From CAZGNZ01 sp964527215 (GTDB taxonomy: Bacteria > Fidelibacterota > Marinisomatia > SCGC-AAA003-L08 > JACNLC01), in assembly GCA_964527215.1 (NCBI GenBank), contig CAZGNZ010000013.1, positions 1-64,000 of the forward strand: a stretch of DNA of 64,000 nucleotides. Direction: 5' to 3'. Numbering within the stretch: position 1 is the stretch's first letter; each line of letters begins with the position of its first letter. Below are positions 9,121 through 17,947 of this stretch, in pieces. Position numbers and translations under genes: made by a program. The notes beneath the pieces are model-generated. The model saw nothing but the letters and a program-made list of their open reading frames with translations. It did not search any database and was not told the origin of the DNA.

Positions 9121-9150
9121 TTGCAGGTTGTTAATAACATTTTGTATTAT
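9121..9150 (+). promoter_or_regulatory. Possible promoter of small exported peptide gene
   Basis: TTGCAG (9121-9126) and TATTAT (9145-9150) are 18 bp apart, about 37 bp before the start codon at 9187. The -10 fits well and the -35 only partly. With the terminator downstream this would make the small gene its own transcription unit. Confidence 0.35.
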
Positions 9151-9186
9151 AGCAGACGAGAATGAACAAAATTTGAAAGTATTAAG

Positions 9187-9432
9187 ATGAAATACTTGAA
9201 ATATATTTTCACATCTGTTTTATTCACAGGGATTGTGTTTGGCGGCGGAACGAACGGCAGAACGCCGGTTCCTTACGGCAGCGGAGCCATTAATCTCAAA
9301 GCTGAAAAAAACACGCAGGCTAACGGGAAATATCTGGATGCCCGAGATGAGGGTGTTGCAAATAATACCGTCGATAAAAAACGCTCCCACAAACGGCGCC
9401 GCAAGGTGCGCCCCCCGCGAGAAGGAAAATAA
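9187..9432 (+). CDS. Small exported basic protein
   Basis: An 81-residue protein that I do not recognise. Residues 1-20 form a signal peptide-like segment (MKYLKYIFTSVLFTGIVFGG). The mature part is hydrophilic and glycine/asparagine-rich, and it ends in a strongly basic tail (KKRSHKRRRKVRPPREGK). No cysteines or known motif are present. A second, overlapping frame (9233-9439) is less likely because it lacks a signal and runs into the terminator. The gene stands alone between a possible promoter and a perfect rho-independent terminator, which supports it being real and expressed. It could be a cationic envelope peptide or bind polyanions; this is a guess from charge only. Confidence 0.65.
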   Translation: MKYLKYIFTSVLFTGIVFGGGTNGRTPVPYGSGAINLKAEKNTQANGKYLDARDEGVANNTVDKKRSHKRRRKVRPPREGK

Positions 9433-9437
9433 GATTT

Positions 9438-9466
9438 AAGCCCCGGTTAACCGGGGCTTTTTTTTA
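9438..9466 (+). terminator. Rho-independent terminator
   Basis: A perfect inverted repeat AAGCCCCGGTT/AACCGGGGCTT (9438-9459) is followed directly by a run of T. It sits six bases after the stop codon of the small basic protein gene. It is the clearest terminator in the window. Confidence 0.93.
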
Positions 9467-9558
9467 TTGTTAATTAACAGTGCTCAATAATCAAATTATC
9501 ACTTGGTTAATTGATCTGATCTGCCGGTTTAAAACATGAATGTATTTGTTGGGAGCCA

Positions 9559-10605
9559 ATGCATTGTAAAAAACCCCATTACTGGATATTCCTTTTCTGC
9601 CTTATTTTCTTCCCGGTCCACTGTCACACAGCAGAATTTTCCGTTCAGAAGCTGGTTTCAGACACTCTTTGGGTGACTTTAGATCCCAAACCCATTGTCG
9701 AGAATTCAAACAAAATCACTGTAAATGACTCCAGATTCAGGACCGGGAGACATCTTGCCGTTACCCAGATAAACCGCTGGATGTATATTCCTGTCGATCG
9801 CTATGTTGTTCTGAATGAACCACTTGCCGAATCATTGGTGCGGCATCTGCATTTGAATTCTTCTCAAAAAGACGGAATGCTAAGCATTGAGTTTCTCAGC
9901 TTCTGGCAGGACAAAGGTCCGGTTCTTTCAAAAGGACTGAAACTGAGTGCCCAAACCGCATATCAGTGCGGCCCGGGTGAAGCTCCTGTTTACTGGCAGT
10001 TTGAAATTCATCTGCCAAGACATCTTAAATCCAAAAAAACGGACCGGAATTTCGCTGCATTGCTGGGTATGTGGTATGATGAAATTCAGGAGCATCTCAA
10101 TGAATATTCAAAAGATGCCGTCCCTCCGGCGGCATCACATCCTTATAAACGCCGCCTGGATACATGGATTGAAGGAATGGTTTTTCCATCAGGAACTGCG
10201 CTGAATGCCCGAATGCTGCTGGATTATCCAAAAGATCAGCAGGACAGGTGGGTACGCGGAAATCCCGGAATTTATTATCTTAAGATGGATAAATATGAGT
10301 CTGTTGCCATTGGCGGATGGGAACAGTTCTGGTACCGGCGGTGGAGAAATAAGACCATTGTGCGAACCGGTTTTTCAATGCGGGTTGGCTTTAACAGTTT
10401 TGATCCGGATTACTTTGATCACATTGAGTGGTACAATATTTTTTTGGTACAGGCATCCCTGCAGGCCCACGCGGATTACCAGATTGGGTCTGAAAACCAA
10501 TTCCGAATAGGCATCGGGTTTATTCAGTGCGGCAATATTCTGCCGGATATTGTGGACCGGACCAATACGGGGGCGGTTTTGTCATTCGGAGTGGTGCTGC
10601 AATGA
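9559..10605 (+). CDS. Uncharacterised envelope protein before TonB receptor
   Basis: A 348-residue exported protein, start supported by GGGAG five bases upstream. Residues 1-25 are a signal peptide (hydrophobic IFLFCLIFFPVHCHTA). The rest is beta-rich; the C-terminal third has alternating strands with aromatic residues (IVRTGFSMRVGFNSF, YNIFLVQASLQAHADYQIG, QFRIGIGFIQCG) that end in LSFGVVLQ, as in outer-membrane barrels. No family is recognised. Its stop codon overlaps the start of the TonB receptor (ATGA), so the two are translationally coupled and probably act together in the outer membrane. Confidence 0.75.
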   Translation: MHCKKPHYWIFLFCLIFFPVHCHTAEFSVQKLVSDTLWVTLDPKPIVENSNKITVNDSRFRTGRHLAVTQINRWMYIPVDRYVVLNEPLAESLVRHLHLNSSQKDGMLSIEFLSFWQDKGPVLSKGLKLSAQTAYQCGPGEAPVYWQFEIHLPRHLKSKKTDRNFAALLGMWYDEIQEHLNEYSKDAVPPAASHPYKRRLDTWIEGMVFPSGTALNARMLLDYPKDQQDRWVRGNPGIYYLKMDKYESVAIGGWEQFWYRRWRNKTIVRTGFSMRVGFNSFDPDYFDHIEWYNIFLVQASLQAHADYQIGSENQFRIGIGFIQCGNILPDIVDRTNTGAVLSFGVVLQ

Positions 10606-12947
10606 TCCGTGCTGCAGTTACAGGAATCGTGACGGCATGCTGGCTGATTGCCGGGATGGTTCGGCCTGCCGGAGTTTCCGGATTCGTGGTGGATGCAGAA
10701 ACCGGTGAAACCATTATTGGTGTAAACGTCAGCGTTGTGGGAACCGACATAGGTGCAGCCACAGATCATAACGGCTGGTTTCATCTGTCCGGAATTCAGG
10801 ATTCAGTTATTATTCTACGCTTTCAGCATATCGCATATTCTGAAAGAACGCTGGAAGTCAATATCAGCAAAGGGAGTCAGTTTCTGCACCGGATTTCCAT
10901 TGCGCACAGCCAGCTGCTGCAGGAAGCAATTTCGGTAAAAGGATATCAGTCTGAAGTAATCAACAAGGATTTGGATATATCCAGCTTTGAAGTGAATCCG
11001 GCTATTTTGAAGGAAGTCCCGCAGTTTGACAAGGATGTTTTCAAAATGGTGCGCTATTCTCCAAGCGTGACCATTTCCGATCCGATTTCACCACAATATT
11101 ATGTGCGCGGCAGCGATCCCGGGGAAAACTTGGTTCAGCTGGATGGTATGACCATTTATAATCCCCAGCATATCATGAGTCTTGGGGCCGTGTTCAATCC
11201 ATACGCCATTAAAAACATCGAAATGCTTGTGGGCGGATTTGGAGCAGAGTACGGCGGTCGGAATTCATCCATCCTTTATATCACATCGCGTGAGGGTCAT
11301 CAGGATGAAATTCACGGAGTGGTGAAACCGGCCACTTCCGGAATGGAGGGGGCGGTAGAGTTTCCCGTGAAACCGGGGACAACGGCAATGTTCAGCGGAC
11401 GTCTGTATTCTTCACTGCCGATGAGGGTTATCTATGGTTCTCCCAATCTCATGGCCGATTTTAACGGTGCGCTGCAAACCAGATTTCGTAATACCCAGCT
11501 GCGGATGAGTTCATTTTACGCCAGAGATTATTATGATTATAAATTCAAAAAACTGGCCGTGTACCTGCCGGAAGATCATGTTCTGCAGGATTTTGATAAT
11601 GGATATCTTCTCAACTCAGAGAATCTGGCACTGGGAATAAACGCACGCAGCATTTTATCGCCGTCTCTGGTCCTGGAAAACCATTTTTACACCTCGCAGT
11701 CACGTGTCAGAGATGAAAGCTATTTTGAAATGTTCGAAGAAGATTCGGTAAACAATGTGGATATCATATTGTCATTCGATACAATGATTAAAAACCGAAT
11801 TACAGATTTTACTGCAAAATCTTCGCTGACCTGGTTTACGCCATGGTTCCAAAACCTGACAATTGGCACGGAAATAAATGATTATTCGTTTTTCAACAGC
11901 ACCGGACAGGTTTCTCTGTCAACCTTGCAGTCGGAAGTTGAAAGCCGTCTGGTCTCTGTTTACTTTCAGGATCAGATTGAAATCCAACAATTTTTGTTAC
12001 AGGTTGGACTGCGCAGTTCAAAGTTTGATCCTGAAAACAAGTGGCGGACAGAACCCCGGATATCATGGTCATGGCGTTTGCCGGCTGTGACGATCAAGGC
12101 TGCGTGGGGAGAGTACCGGCAGTACCTGACAGTCATGAATACACAGGACTATCAGATCAGCCAGTATCTGGATTATTATTATCCTTTGCGAAATATCCAA
12201 CCTCTGTTTTCCCGGCATTTTATTATGGGACTGGAAGGACGGATAAATGCTCAATTCGATTATTCTCTGACGGCATACCAAAAAGACATGCCGGTGCTGT
12301 ATCGGTACGAATACGGAAACACAGCTGATGCACTGTATTCCTATGAGGCTGCGCTGGAACGGGGAAAAGGAGACGCCCACGGGCTGGAACTGCTGCTCAG
12401 GGGCCGCTGGAAGAATTTTTCCGGCTGGATCACTTATTCATATTCCGAAGCCGTTCGAAGTTTCCCTTCCATTCAAAATGGAAAGGAGTATCTTTACGAT
12501 GGAGATCAGACACACAGTTTGAAATCCGTACTGATGGTAAATCTTACGGAGGATATCACGGGAAGTTTTACGATTCAGTTTACTTCCGGTTACCCGAAAA
12601 CATGGGAAACCGGAAGGATTCACTACTATCAGTATGATCCTGTTTCAAACACTTACGGAGTATATCCTCAGGATATCACACCTGTAAAAAACAATGTTCG
12701 TTACCCGGCGCGGATGTTGATTGAGGCTGGATGGGTGAAAAAACTCCGGGATGGATTCGGAGCACGTCTTGGTGAGTTTATGGGATCAGAAGATGTATAT
12801 TCTTTTGTGAAAATTCAGAATATTCTGATTTTGCGACGAAACCCGGCCATGTACATTTACATTCCGGATTATGGATATTATGCCTACGATTATCTAAATG
12901 TCATCCCGATTCCGCAGGTCAGTTTCGGGTGGGAGCTGCGATTCTGA
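10602..12947 (+). CDS. TonB-dependent outer membrane receptor
   Basis: I choose the ATG at 10602 (781 residues) because it overlaps the upstream stop (ATGA) and gives a normal signal peptide (MIRAAVTGIVTACWLIAGM). A longer frame from 10527 would add 25 non-signal residues. Domains: a CarboxypepD_reg-like beta-sandwich at about 26-105 (VSGFVVDAETGETIIGVNVS), a TonB plug at about 120-245 (YYVRGSDPGENLVQLDGMTI; GGFGAEYGGRNSSILYI), and a 22-strand barrel ending in an aromatic residue (SFGWELRF). This arrangement is SusC-like in the broad sense. The receptor imports a bulky ligand across the outer membrane; the substrate cannot be told from the sequence. The next gene, a lipoprotein, overlaps its stop. 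Confidence 0.92.
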   Translation: MIRAAVTGIVTACWLIAGMVRPAGVSGFVVDAETGETIIGVNVSVVGTDIGAATDHNGWFHLSGIQDSVIILRFQHIAYSERTLEVNISKGSQFLHRISIAHSQLLQEAISVKGYQSEVINKDLDISSFEVNPAILKEVPQFDKDVFKMVRYSPSVTISDPISPQYYVRGSDPGENLVQLDGMTIYNPQHIMSLGAVFNPYAIKNIEMLVGGFGAEYGGRNSSILYITSREGHQDEIHGVVKPATSGMEGAVEFPVKPGTTAMFSGRLYSSLPMRVIYGSPNLMADFNGALQTRFRNTQLRMSSFYARDYYDYKFKKLAVYLPEDHVLQDFDNGYLLNSENLALGINARSILSPSLVLENHFYTSQSRVRDESYFEMFEEDSVNNVDIILSFDTMIKNRITDFTAKSSLTWFTPWFQNLTIGTEINDYSFFNSTGQVSLSTLQSEVESRLVSVYFQDQIEIQQFLLQVGLRSSKFDPENKWRTEPRISWSWRLPAVTIKAAWGEYRQYLTVMNTQDYQISQYLDYYYPLRNIQPLFSRHFIMGLEGRINAQFDYSLTAYQKDMPVLYRYEYGNTADALYSYEAALERGKGDAHGLELLLRGRWKNFSGWITYSYSEAVRSFPSIQNGKEYLYDGDQTHSLKSVLMVNLTEDITGSFTIQFTSGYPKTWETGRIHYYQYDPVSNTYGVYPQDITPVKNNVRYPARMLIEAGWVKKLRDGFGARLGEFMGSEDVYSFVKIQNILILRRNPAMYIYIPDYGYYAYDYLNVIPIPQVSFGWELRF

Positions 12948-13771
12948 TGAGAACCGGTGAATTTTGTTCAGTTGGATTGTTTATGCCGTTGATGCGGATT
13001 TTAATTCCGGTATGCTGTCTGACGATGTTTTTGTTTCAAAGCTGTGATTTGCCGCTGGACCCGGGACCGCAGCCGAATACGATTATCCAGACAGAATTCG
13101 TTCCCGGTCTGAACATATTTGGAATACTCCGTCTTGAAGAAAATTCGGGACAGTCATATATCAGGGTTGAACGCGCTTATCTGACTTCAGAAGAGAATGA
13201 GGAATTTAATCCACTGATCCGGAACGCTCTGGTACTGGTTGCCAGCTGTATCGATTCTGAACCTGCGGATACATTTTTTTTCGCCACAGATTCCGTCCTT
13301 GGGGATGTTTATCTCAACCCGTCGTTTTCACCGGCTCCCGGTACCTGTTATCATCTGAGCGTTTTTGCGCCGGATCTTCCCACCGCAGAATCAGAGACAT
13401 CTGTCCCGTCAATACCTTCCGTTGCGGGGAACAGTATCCAGATTGAGGAAAATCTGCTGACATTCCAGCTTCTGTCTCAACCGGATATAAAGCTGTATGA
13501 TATTTTCGTACTAACAGATGAATTTACCTTGGAAAAACGCCTCCTCAACACCGGATCTGTGCAGAATCAGATTGAGTTTCAGCTTCCGGCCGAAGAATGG
13601 GAAAACCTGTCTGTCGAAGTATTTGGATATGACACCAATCTTACCGAGTATGTGACTGATTCGTTTTCTTTCAAACCTCAAAGCTATCACGAAACGGTGA
13701 CATCCATAGAAAATGGCTACGGCTGTTTCGGCAGTGTCAGCAAAGTCGTTTTCCAAGACATCGGTCCATGA
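12947..13771 (+). CDS. DUF4249-like lipoprotein partner of TonB receptor
   Basis: A protein of about 274 residues. The ATG at 12947 overlaps the receptor stop (TGATG); an internal start at 12992 would give a compact lipoprotein signal (MRILIPVCCLTMFLFQSC). The lipobox cysteine follows FQS, acceptable for FCB lipoproteins. The remainder is beta-rich, with strands such as LNIFGILRLEENSGQSYIRVERAYL, and ends in ENGYGCFGSVSKV, which recalls DUF4249 proteins that accompany TonB receptors in Bacteroidota. It is probably anchored to the outer membrane and works with the receptor in ligand capture. Family assignment is tentative. Confidence 0.8.
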   Translation: MRTGEFCSVGLFMPLMRILIPVCCLTMFLFQSCDLPLDPGPQPNTIIQTEFVPGLNIFGILRLEENSGQSYIRVERAYLTSEENEEFNPLIRNALVLVASCIDSEPADTFFFATDSVLGDVYLNPSFSPAPGTCYHLSVFAPDLPTAESETSVPSIPSVAGNSIQIEENLLTFQLLSQPDIKLYDIFVLTDEFTLEKRLLNTGSVQNQIEFQLPAEEWENLSVEVFGYDTNLTEYVTDSFSFKPQSYHETVTSIENGYGCFGSVSKVVFQDIGP

Positions 13772-14091
13772 AAATGGCTCAGTTTCAGCGATTGGTAAAA
13801 AATTGCCGGAATCTGACAGAACGCTGCCAAGGTCGATTGGCTTTATGCATCGGTCGGTCTTTCTCCCAATCCGCGACGCCTGCTGAACACCGCAATTTTT
13901 TCACCTGCAGTTCCCGTCAGGCACATTCCGATGGCCATACCTACGCCCTGAGAATGCGGATTGTTGGATGCGGCTCAATAATCGGTTCGCGGTCCTCATT
14001 TTCATTGAATTGATAGAAAATACCATTTTTCCAGAAAAGAAAGATTTCCTAATATACTTGGCTAGATTTTTAATAAAAAATTGGAATTGAA
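13772..14091. other. Intergenic region before rpmH
   Basis: This 320-bp stretch has no convincing gene. A plus-strand frame at 13768-14013 overlaps the lipoprotein stop but has an odd composition and no homology that I recognise. Near 14000-14075 the DNA is AT-rich, and TATACT (14054-14059) may be the -10 of the rpmH promoter. No DnaA boxes of TTATCCACA type are seen, although many bacteria have an origin next to rpmH. Confidence 0.5.
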
Positions 14092-14226
14092 ATGAAAGTA
14101 ACAATTCGCATCAGCAACAGAAAACGGAAAAACAAACATGGTTTCCGGAAACGCATGAGCACAAAAAACGGTCGTGCCTTACTGGCTCGCAGAAGAAAAA
14201 AGGGACGCAAAGTCATTTCTGCCTGA
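14092..14226 (+). CDS. rpmH: Ribosomal protein bL34
   Basis: A 44-residue basic protein of the usual bL34 length. The conserved core SNRKRKNKHGFRKRMSTKNG and the ending RRRKKGRK are unmistakable. The N-terminus MKVTIRI replaces the usual MKRTYQP. It is part of the large ribosomal subunit. rnpA begins 8 bases later, giving the classical rpmH-rnpA-yidD-yidC order. Confidence 0.97.
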   Translation: MKVTIRISNRKRKNKHGFRKRMSTKNGRALLARRRKKGRKVISA

Positions 14227-14234
14227 TTCAACGA

Positions 14235-14546
14235 TTGAATAACCCGCTGAATTCCAAGGATTTTCAAAAATTGTATTCTGCTTCAAAATCCCTGCTTGTC
14301 GGGGATTTGTTATTTAAATATAAACAGGAAGCAGAGCCGCGGTTGGGATTAATCGTCTCACGCCGATATGGCGGTGCGGTACAGAGAAATGTGTTCAAGC
14401 GCCGCTGCCGCTGTCTATTTCAACAGCTCATCAAAGAGGGATTTCAGTACTCACTGATCATCCAGCCCCGGAAAAAAAACCTGTCCTTCCGGGATATAGA
14501 AAAAGGGTTTATGTTGTTTAACCAGAGGATTTCATTAAAAAGCTGA
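14235..14546 (+). CDS. rnpA: Ribonuclease P protein component
   Basis: The 103-residue protein assists the RNase P RNA in 5' maturation of tRNA. The signature RNVFKRRCR (RNxxKRxxR-type RNA-binding motif) lies at about 50-58, preceded by LGLIVSRRYGGAV. The N-terminal NSKDFQKLYSASKS matches the family. The start is a TTG at 14235; no ATG is available in frame before the conserved region. Its last codons overlap the first codons of yidD. Confidence 0.93.
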   Translation: MNNPLNSKDFQKLYSASKSLLVGDLLFKYKQEAEPRLGLIVSRRYGGAVQRNVFKRRCRCLFQQLIKEGFQYSLIIQPRKKNLSFRDIEKGFMLFNQRISLKS

Positions 14547-14746
14547 TTATATTTCTGGTCCGCTTATATCAGCATACACTCGGTATGCTGTTTCCACCTT
14601 CCTGCCGTTTCACACCGACATGTTCACACTACATGATTGATGCAGTTAACAGATATGGTGCGCTGCAAGGAGGGTGGATGGGAATCCGCAGAATACTGAG
14701 ATGTCATCCTTTCTCGCGAAAAAGCGGGTGGGATCCTGTAAAATAA
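14534..14746 (+). CDS. yidD: Membrane insertion efficiency factor YidD
   Basis: A 70-residue protein. The conserved elements are all present: LIIFLVRLYQHTLG, PPSCRFTPTCSHY, AVNRYGALQGGWMGIRRI, LRCHPF and GWDPV. YidD is an inner-membrane-associated helper of YidC. The frame is closed by a stop at 14519-14521, and between that stop and the conserved helix there is no ATG, GTG or TTG. ATT at 14534 would give MKKLIIFLVRLYQ, the typical family start, so I infer an AUU initiation codon. The gene overlaps rnpA by 13 bases, favouring translational coupling, and ends one base before yidC. Confidence 0.9.
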   Translation: MKKLIIFLVRLYQHTLGMLFPPSCRFTPTCSHYMIDAVNRYGALQGGWMGIRRILRCHPFSRKSGWDPVK

Positions 14747-14747
14747 A

Positions 14748-16481
14748 ATGGATATTAAACGCAATATTATCGCCATTGTACTGATAGGAGTTGTGCTGCT
14801 GCTGACTCCCATGTATTACAAACTGATAACCCCGGAAAGGCCGGATATTCCTTTTTCAGAAGAGACTTTTCAGGAAATGGACACGCTCGGAAGAGATCTG
14901 CGCGATATTTCCGAAGCCTCTGAACCGGTTCTGAACCAGGCACCGGAACCCATTGCGGTTCAGTCAGATATCGAAGAAAAGGAAATCATTATCAATACAG
15001 ACCTGTACCGGGCTGCTGTTAACAGCCGGTCAGGCGGCACCCTTACCAGTTTGGAGTTGGCCGGCTATTCTGACGGGTTTACAAAACAGGGCGATTATGT
15101 TGAAGATGCATCAGTCCAGCTGCTCCCGGATGATGACGACTTCTGCAGACCATGTTTGGGTTACTGGGACCGCGACGAAAAAGAATATCAGCTGATCAAT
15201 ATACCATTCAAGCTTGAGAATGCGATTCTGGATTCGGTTTACATTGACGGTTCCGAAGTTCAGGAACTTCATTTTGTTTCTCCTCCCATCCACGGCGGCG
15301 TGATCCGAAAGACAATGACACTGCACGGGGATTCCTACACCTTCGACCATTCCTTTACCTTTGAAGGAATGGAAGAGCTGTACCGCACCAACCTTGAACT
15401 GCTGTGGCTCGGCGGCATGCTGCCAACAGAATATGTGGAAGCAGAGGATAATTTCAATGCTGCAGCGTTGGTATATCAGGGTGGAACGCTGGATGATCAA
15501 AAAATGAAAAAAGCCGATAAACCTCTCCTTCGAAAACAGTTGGAAGGCAATACAGAATGGGTGGCGGTTAAAAATAAATATTTCCTGGCCGCGCTGATTC
15601 CGGAAAAGAGTGCCGGGTATGCTGCGGTGTCCGCTAAAAACACTGTTTTTGATGAACGAGATCTTACACCGCTGTACAATGTCGCGCTGGGATTTGATGC
15701 AAATATAAAGGACCTTTCTGCAGAATTATACCTGGGTCCCCAGGATTACGGTATTTTGAAGAACATGGGACATGATCTTGACAATGCCATGAACTGGGGA
15801 TTCACATGGATTCGGCCAATCAGCAAATATATTATATATACCACACTGAAGTTTTTAAGAAATCCCTTTGGGAATTTTTACATTAATTACGGTATCGTGT
15901 TGATATTATTCGCTTTTATAGTTCGTGCCATCACTGGTCCGCTGATGAAAAAAAGCTATGCATCCAATAAGAAGATGCAGGCCATTCAGCCAAAAGTGGC
16001 CAAACTCAAGGAGAAGTACAAAGATGACCCGACTCGTCTGAACAAGGAAACAATGGCACTCTACAAATCCGAAAATGTCAACATGTTCGGCGGCTGTCTT
16101 CCGACGCTGATTCAGATGCCTCTGCTGTTTGCACTTTTTGTGGTTTTCAGAAATACCATTGAATTCCGCGGTGCTGAATTCTTCTTATGGATCTCAGATC
16201 TTTCAAAACCGGATGTCATTTTTACGCTGCCTTTTTCAATTCCTTTCTACGGCAGCGGAGTCGCTGTTCTCCCGATTTTCATGGCCACAACCATGTTTTT
16301 CCAGATGAGAATGACTTCCAGCACCATGGAAGGACAACAGAAAATGATGATGTACTTCATGCCTGTTTTCCTTTTCTTTGTGTTCAACCAGTTCCCATCC
16401 GGTTTGAACCTCTACTATGCCGTGACCAATCTGCTTGGTATTATTCAGCAGCGCAACATCAATAAAAATTTGAAAATCTGA
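14748..16481 (+). CDS. yidC: Membrane protein insertase YidC
   Basis: A 577-residue insertase of the Gram-negative long form. It has an N-terminal TM anchor (about 5-24), a large periplasmic beta domain (about 60-340) and the conserved five-TM C-terminal core (about 360-575). The hydrophilic-groove arginine is present in LILFAFIVRAITGPL, followed by the coiled cytoplasmic hairpin QPKVAKLKEKYKDDPTRLN and FGGCLPTLIQMPLLFALF. It inserts membrane proteins with or without SecYEG. Its start is one base after the yidD stop. Confidence 0.97.
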   Translation: MDIKRNIIAIVLIGVVLLLTPMYYKLITPERPDIPFSEETFQEMDTLGRDLRDISEASEPVLNQAPEPIAVQSDIEEKEIIINTDLYRAAVNSRSGGTLTSLELAGYSDGFTKQGDYVEDASVQLLPDDDDFCRPCLGYWDRDEKEYQLINIPFKLENAILDSVYIDGSEVQELHFVSPPIHGGVIRKTMTLHGDSYTFDHSFTFEGMEELYRTNLELLWLGGMLPTEYVEAEDNFNAAALVYQGGTLDDQKMKKADKPLLRKQLEGNTEWVAVKNKYFLAALIPEKSAGYAAVSAKNTVFDERDLTPLYNVALGFDANIKDLSAELYLGPQDYGILKNMGHDLDNAMNWGFTWIRPISKYIIYTTLKFLRNPFGNFYINYGIVLILFAFIVRAITGPLMKKSYASNKKMQAIQPKVAKLKEKYKDDPTRLNKETMALYKSENVNMFGGCLPTLIQMPLLFALFVVFRNTIEFRGAEFFLWISDLSKPDVIFTLPFSIPFYGSGVAVLPIFMATTMFFQMRMTSSTMEGQQKMMMYFMPVFLFFVFNQFPSGLNLYYAVTNLLGIIQQRNINKNLKI

Positions 16482-16599
16482 AGATGATGTCCCAGATACC
16501 GGGGACTTCATCCAGTTTCTCCGGTTTTTCTGTCGATTTCCGTGGATTCAGACGGAAAATTGGATTAATACCGGTCACAGCCTGAAATCTTTTCCTGAT

Positions 16600-17946
16600 A
16601 TGACCGTATTTCGTGAAGACATCATTGTCGCGCAGGCCACTCCTCCCGGTCCGGGAGCATTGGCGATCGTGCGCCTGTCCGGTTCCAGCCTTCTGCCTCT
16701 GGCCTCCCGGATTTTGCGGCCGGGCACCCTTGAACCCAGACGGGCAACACTCTGTACAATCATACATCCTGTTTCCAGTCAGATACTTGACCAGGCTGTG
16801 GTTACGTATTTCCCCGCCCCAAACAGCTACACCGGTGAAGATGTTCTTGAAATCACAACACACGGCGGTGATTTCGTTCCGCAGTCCATTATCCAGGCGT
16901 TGATGTCTGACGGTATCCGCCTTGCTGATCCTGGCGAATTCTCTTACCGGGCATTTCTGAACGGACGAATTGATCTGGTTCAGGCAGAAGCCATCGCGAC
17001 GCTGATTTCCACAAAAACAGAGCTGGGTGCCGATGTCAGCCTGCGAAGCGTCACCGGCAAACTCAGCAGGCATCTGAACCAGCTTAAAACAAACATGTTG
17101 GATTTACTGACTGTTATTGAACATGAGTTGGATTTTTCTGAGGAAGAAATTACATTCACTGAAAGAAATCAGATTCTCTCCCAATTGACGGAAACACAGC
17201 AGAACCTGAAGGCCGTTCTCGAAACAGCGGTGTTCGGAAAAACCGTCAAACACGGACTGAGGGTCGCGCTCGTTGGACAGCCAAACACAGGCAAATCAAG
17301 TATATTCAATAATTTATTGGGCCACGAAAGAGCGCTGGTGTCAGAAATAGCCGGAACCACCCGTGACACTATTGAATCCTGGGTTGATCTGGGCGGTTTT
17401 CCGGTTTGTCTTGTGGATACCGCAGGATACTGGGATTCTGAAGACTATCTGGAATCCCTGGGAATTGAAAGAACGGCAAAAGAGATTGATCAGGCCGATC
17501 TGATCCTGTTCATTGATGAACAGAATCCTGAAGAGGTCTGGCGCAGTCTTCATCTTGATTTTCCACAGGAAAGAATCATTTTTGTAAAATCAAAGGAAGA
17601 TCTTCATCCGGGATCCCACAGGAACAGAGATGTTGTATACACTTCGAGCAAGGAAGACACTGGCTTTTCAAACTTATCAAAAACAATTGTTTATAACATT
17701 AATAAGCATTTTGGCAATATTCGCAGGGAGAACCCTGTATTGATATCTTCCAGGCAGAGACTGCTGGTCAGGCAGGCATCTGTCATCATGGAAGACATTG
17801 TCTCACAGACAGAGAAGGGCCTGGAACTGGATATTACTGCATCTTTATTGAGAGAGTTTGTGGCCGTCATTCAGGATGTCACAGGTGAAATTACCGATCG
17901 GGAAATAATAGAAAACATATTTTCCAGTTTTTGTGTGGGTAAATAG
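16600..17946 (+). CDS. mnmE: tRNA modification GTPase MnmE
   Basis: The 448-residue GTPase forms, with MnmG, the enzyme that adds carboxymethylaminomethyl to U34 of certain tRNAs. It has the N-terminal formyl-THF-binding domain (APPGPGALAIVRLSG-type start), a G domain with P-loop GQPNTGKSS near 226 and the switch GTTRDT, and the invariant C-terminal CxGK as CVGK at the very end. It overlaps the region just before mnmG, so the partner genes are adjacent. A 118-bp gap separates it from yidC; the jag gene often found there is missing. Confidence 0.97.
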   Translation: MTVFREDIIVAQATPPGPGALAIVRLSGSSLLPLASRILRPGTLEPRRATLCTIIHPVSSQILDQAVVTYFPAPNSYTGEDVLEITTHGGDFVPQSIIQALMSDGIRLADPGEFSYRAFLNGRIDLVQAEAIATLISTKTELGADVSLRSVTGKLSRHLNQLKTNMLDLLTVIEHELDFSEEEITFTERNQILSQLTETQQNLKAVLETAVFGKTVKHGLRVALVGQPNTGKSSIFNNLLGHERALVSEIAGTTRDTIESWVDLGGFPVCLVDTAGYWDSEDYLESLGIERTAKEIDQADLILFIDEQNPEEVWRSLHLDFPQERIIFVKSKEDLHPGSHRNRDVVYTSSKEDTGFSNLSKTIVYNINKHFGNIRRENPVLISSRQRLLVRQASVIMEDIVSQTEKGLELDITASLLREFVAVIQDVTGEITDREIIENIFSSFCVGK

Positions 17947-17947
17947 C

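Noticed and set aside
13830..13985. Minus-strand translation with QGVGMAIGMCLTGTAGEK, faintly like a transketolase segment
   Set aside because: No start codon, a stop immediately before it, and only one short block; likely chance.
13768..14013. Plus-strand 81-codon frame overlapping the lipoprotein stop
   Set aside because: No signal peptide, no recognisable motif and unusual composition; probably non-coding leader of rpmH.
16482..16599. Search for a jag/khpB remnant between yidC and mnmE
   Set aside because: The 118 bp contain only a GTCCC/GGGAC stem after yidC; no coding trace was seen.
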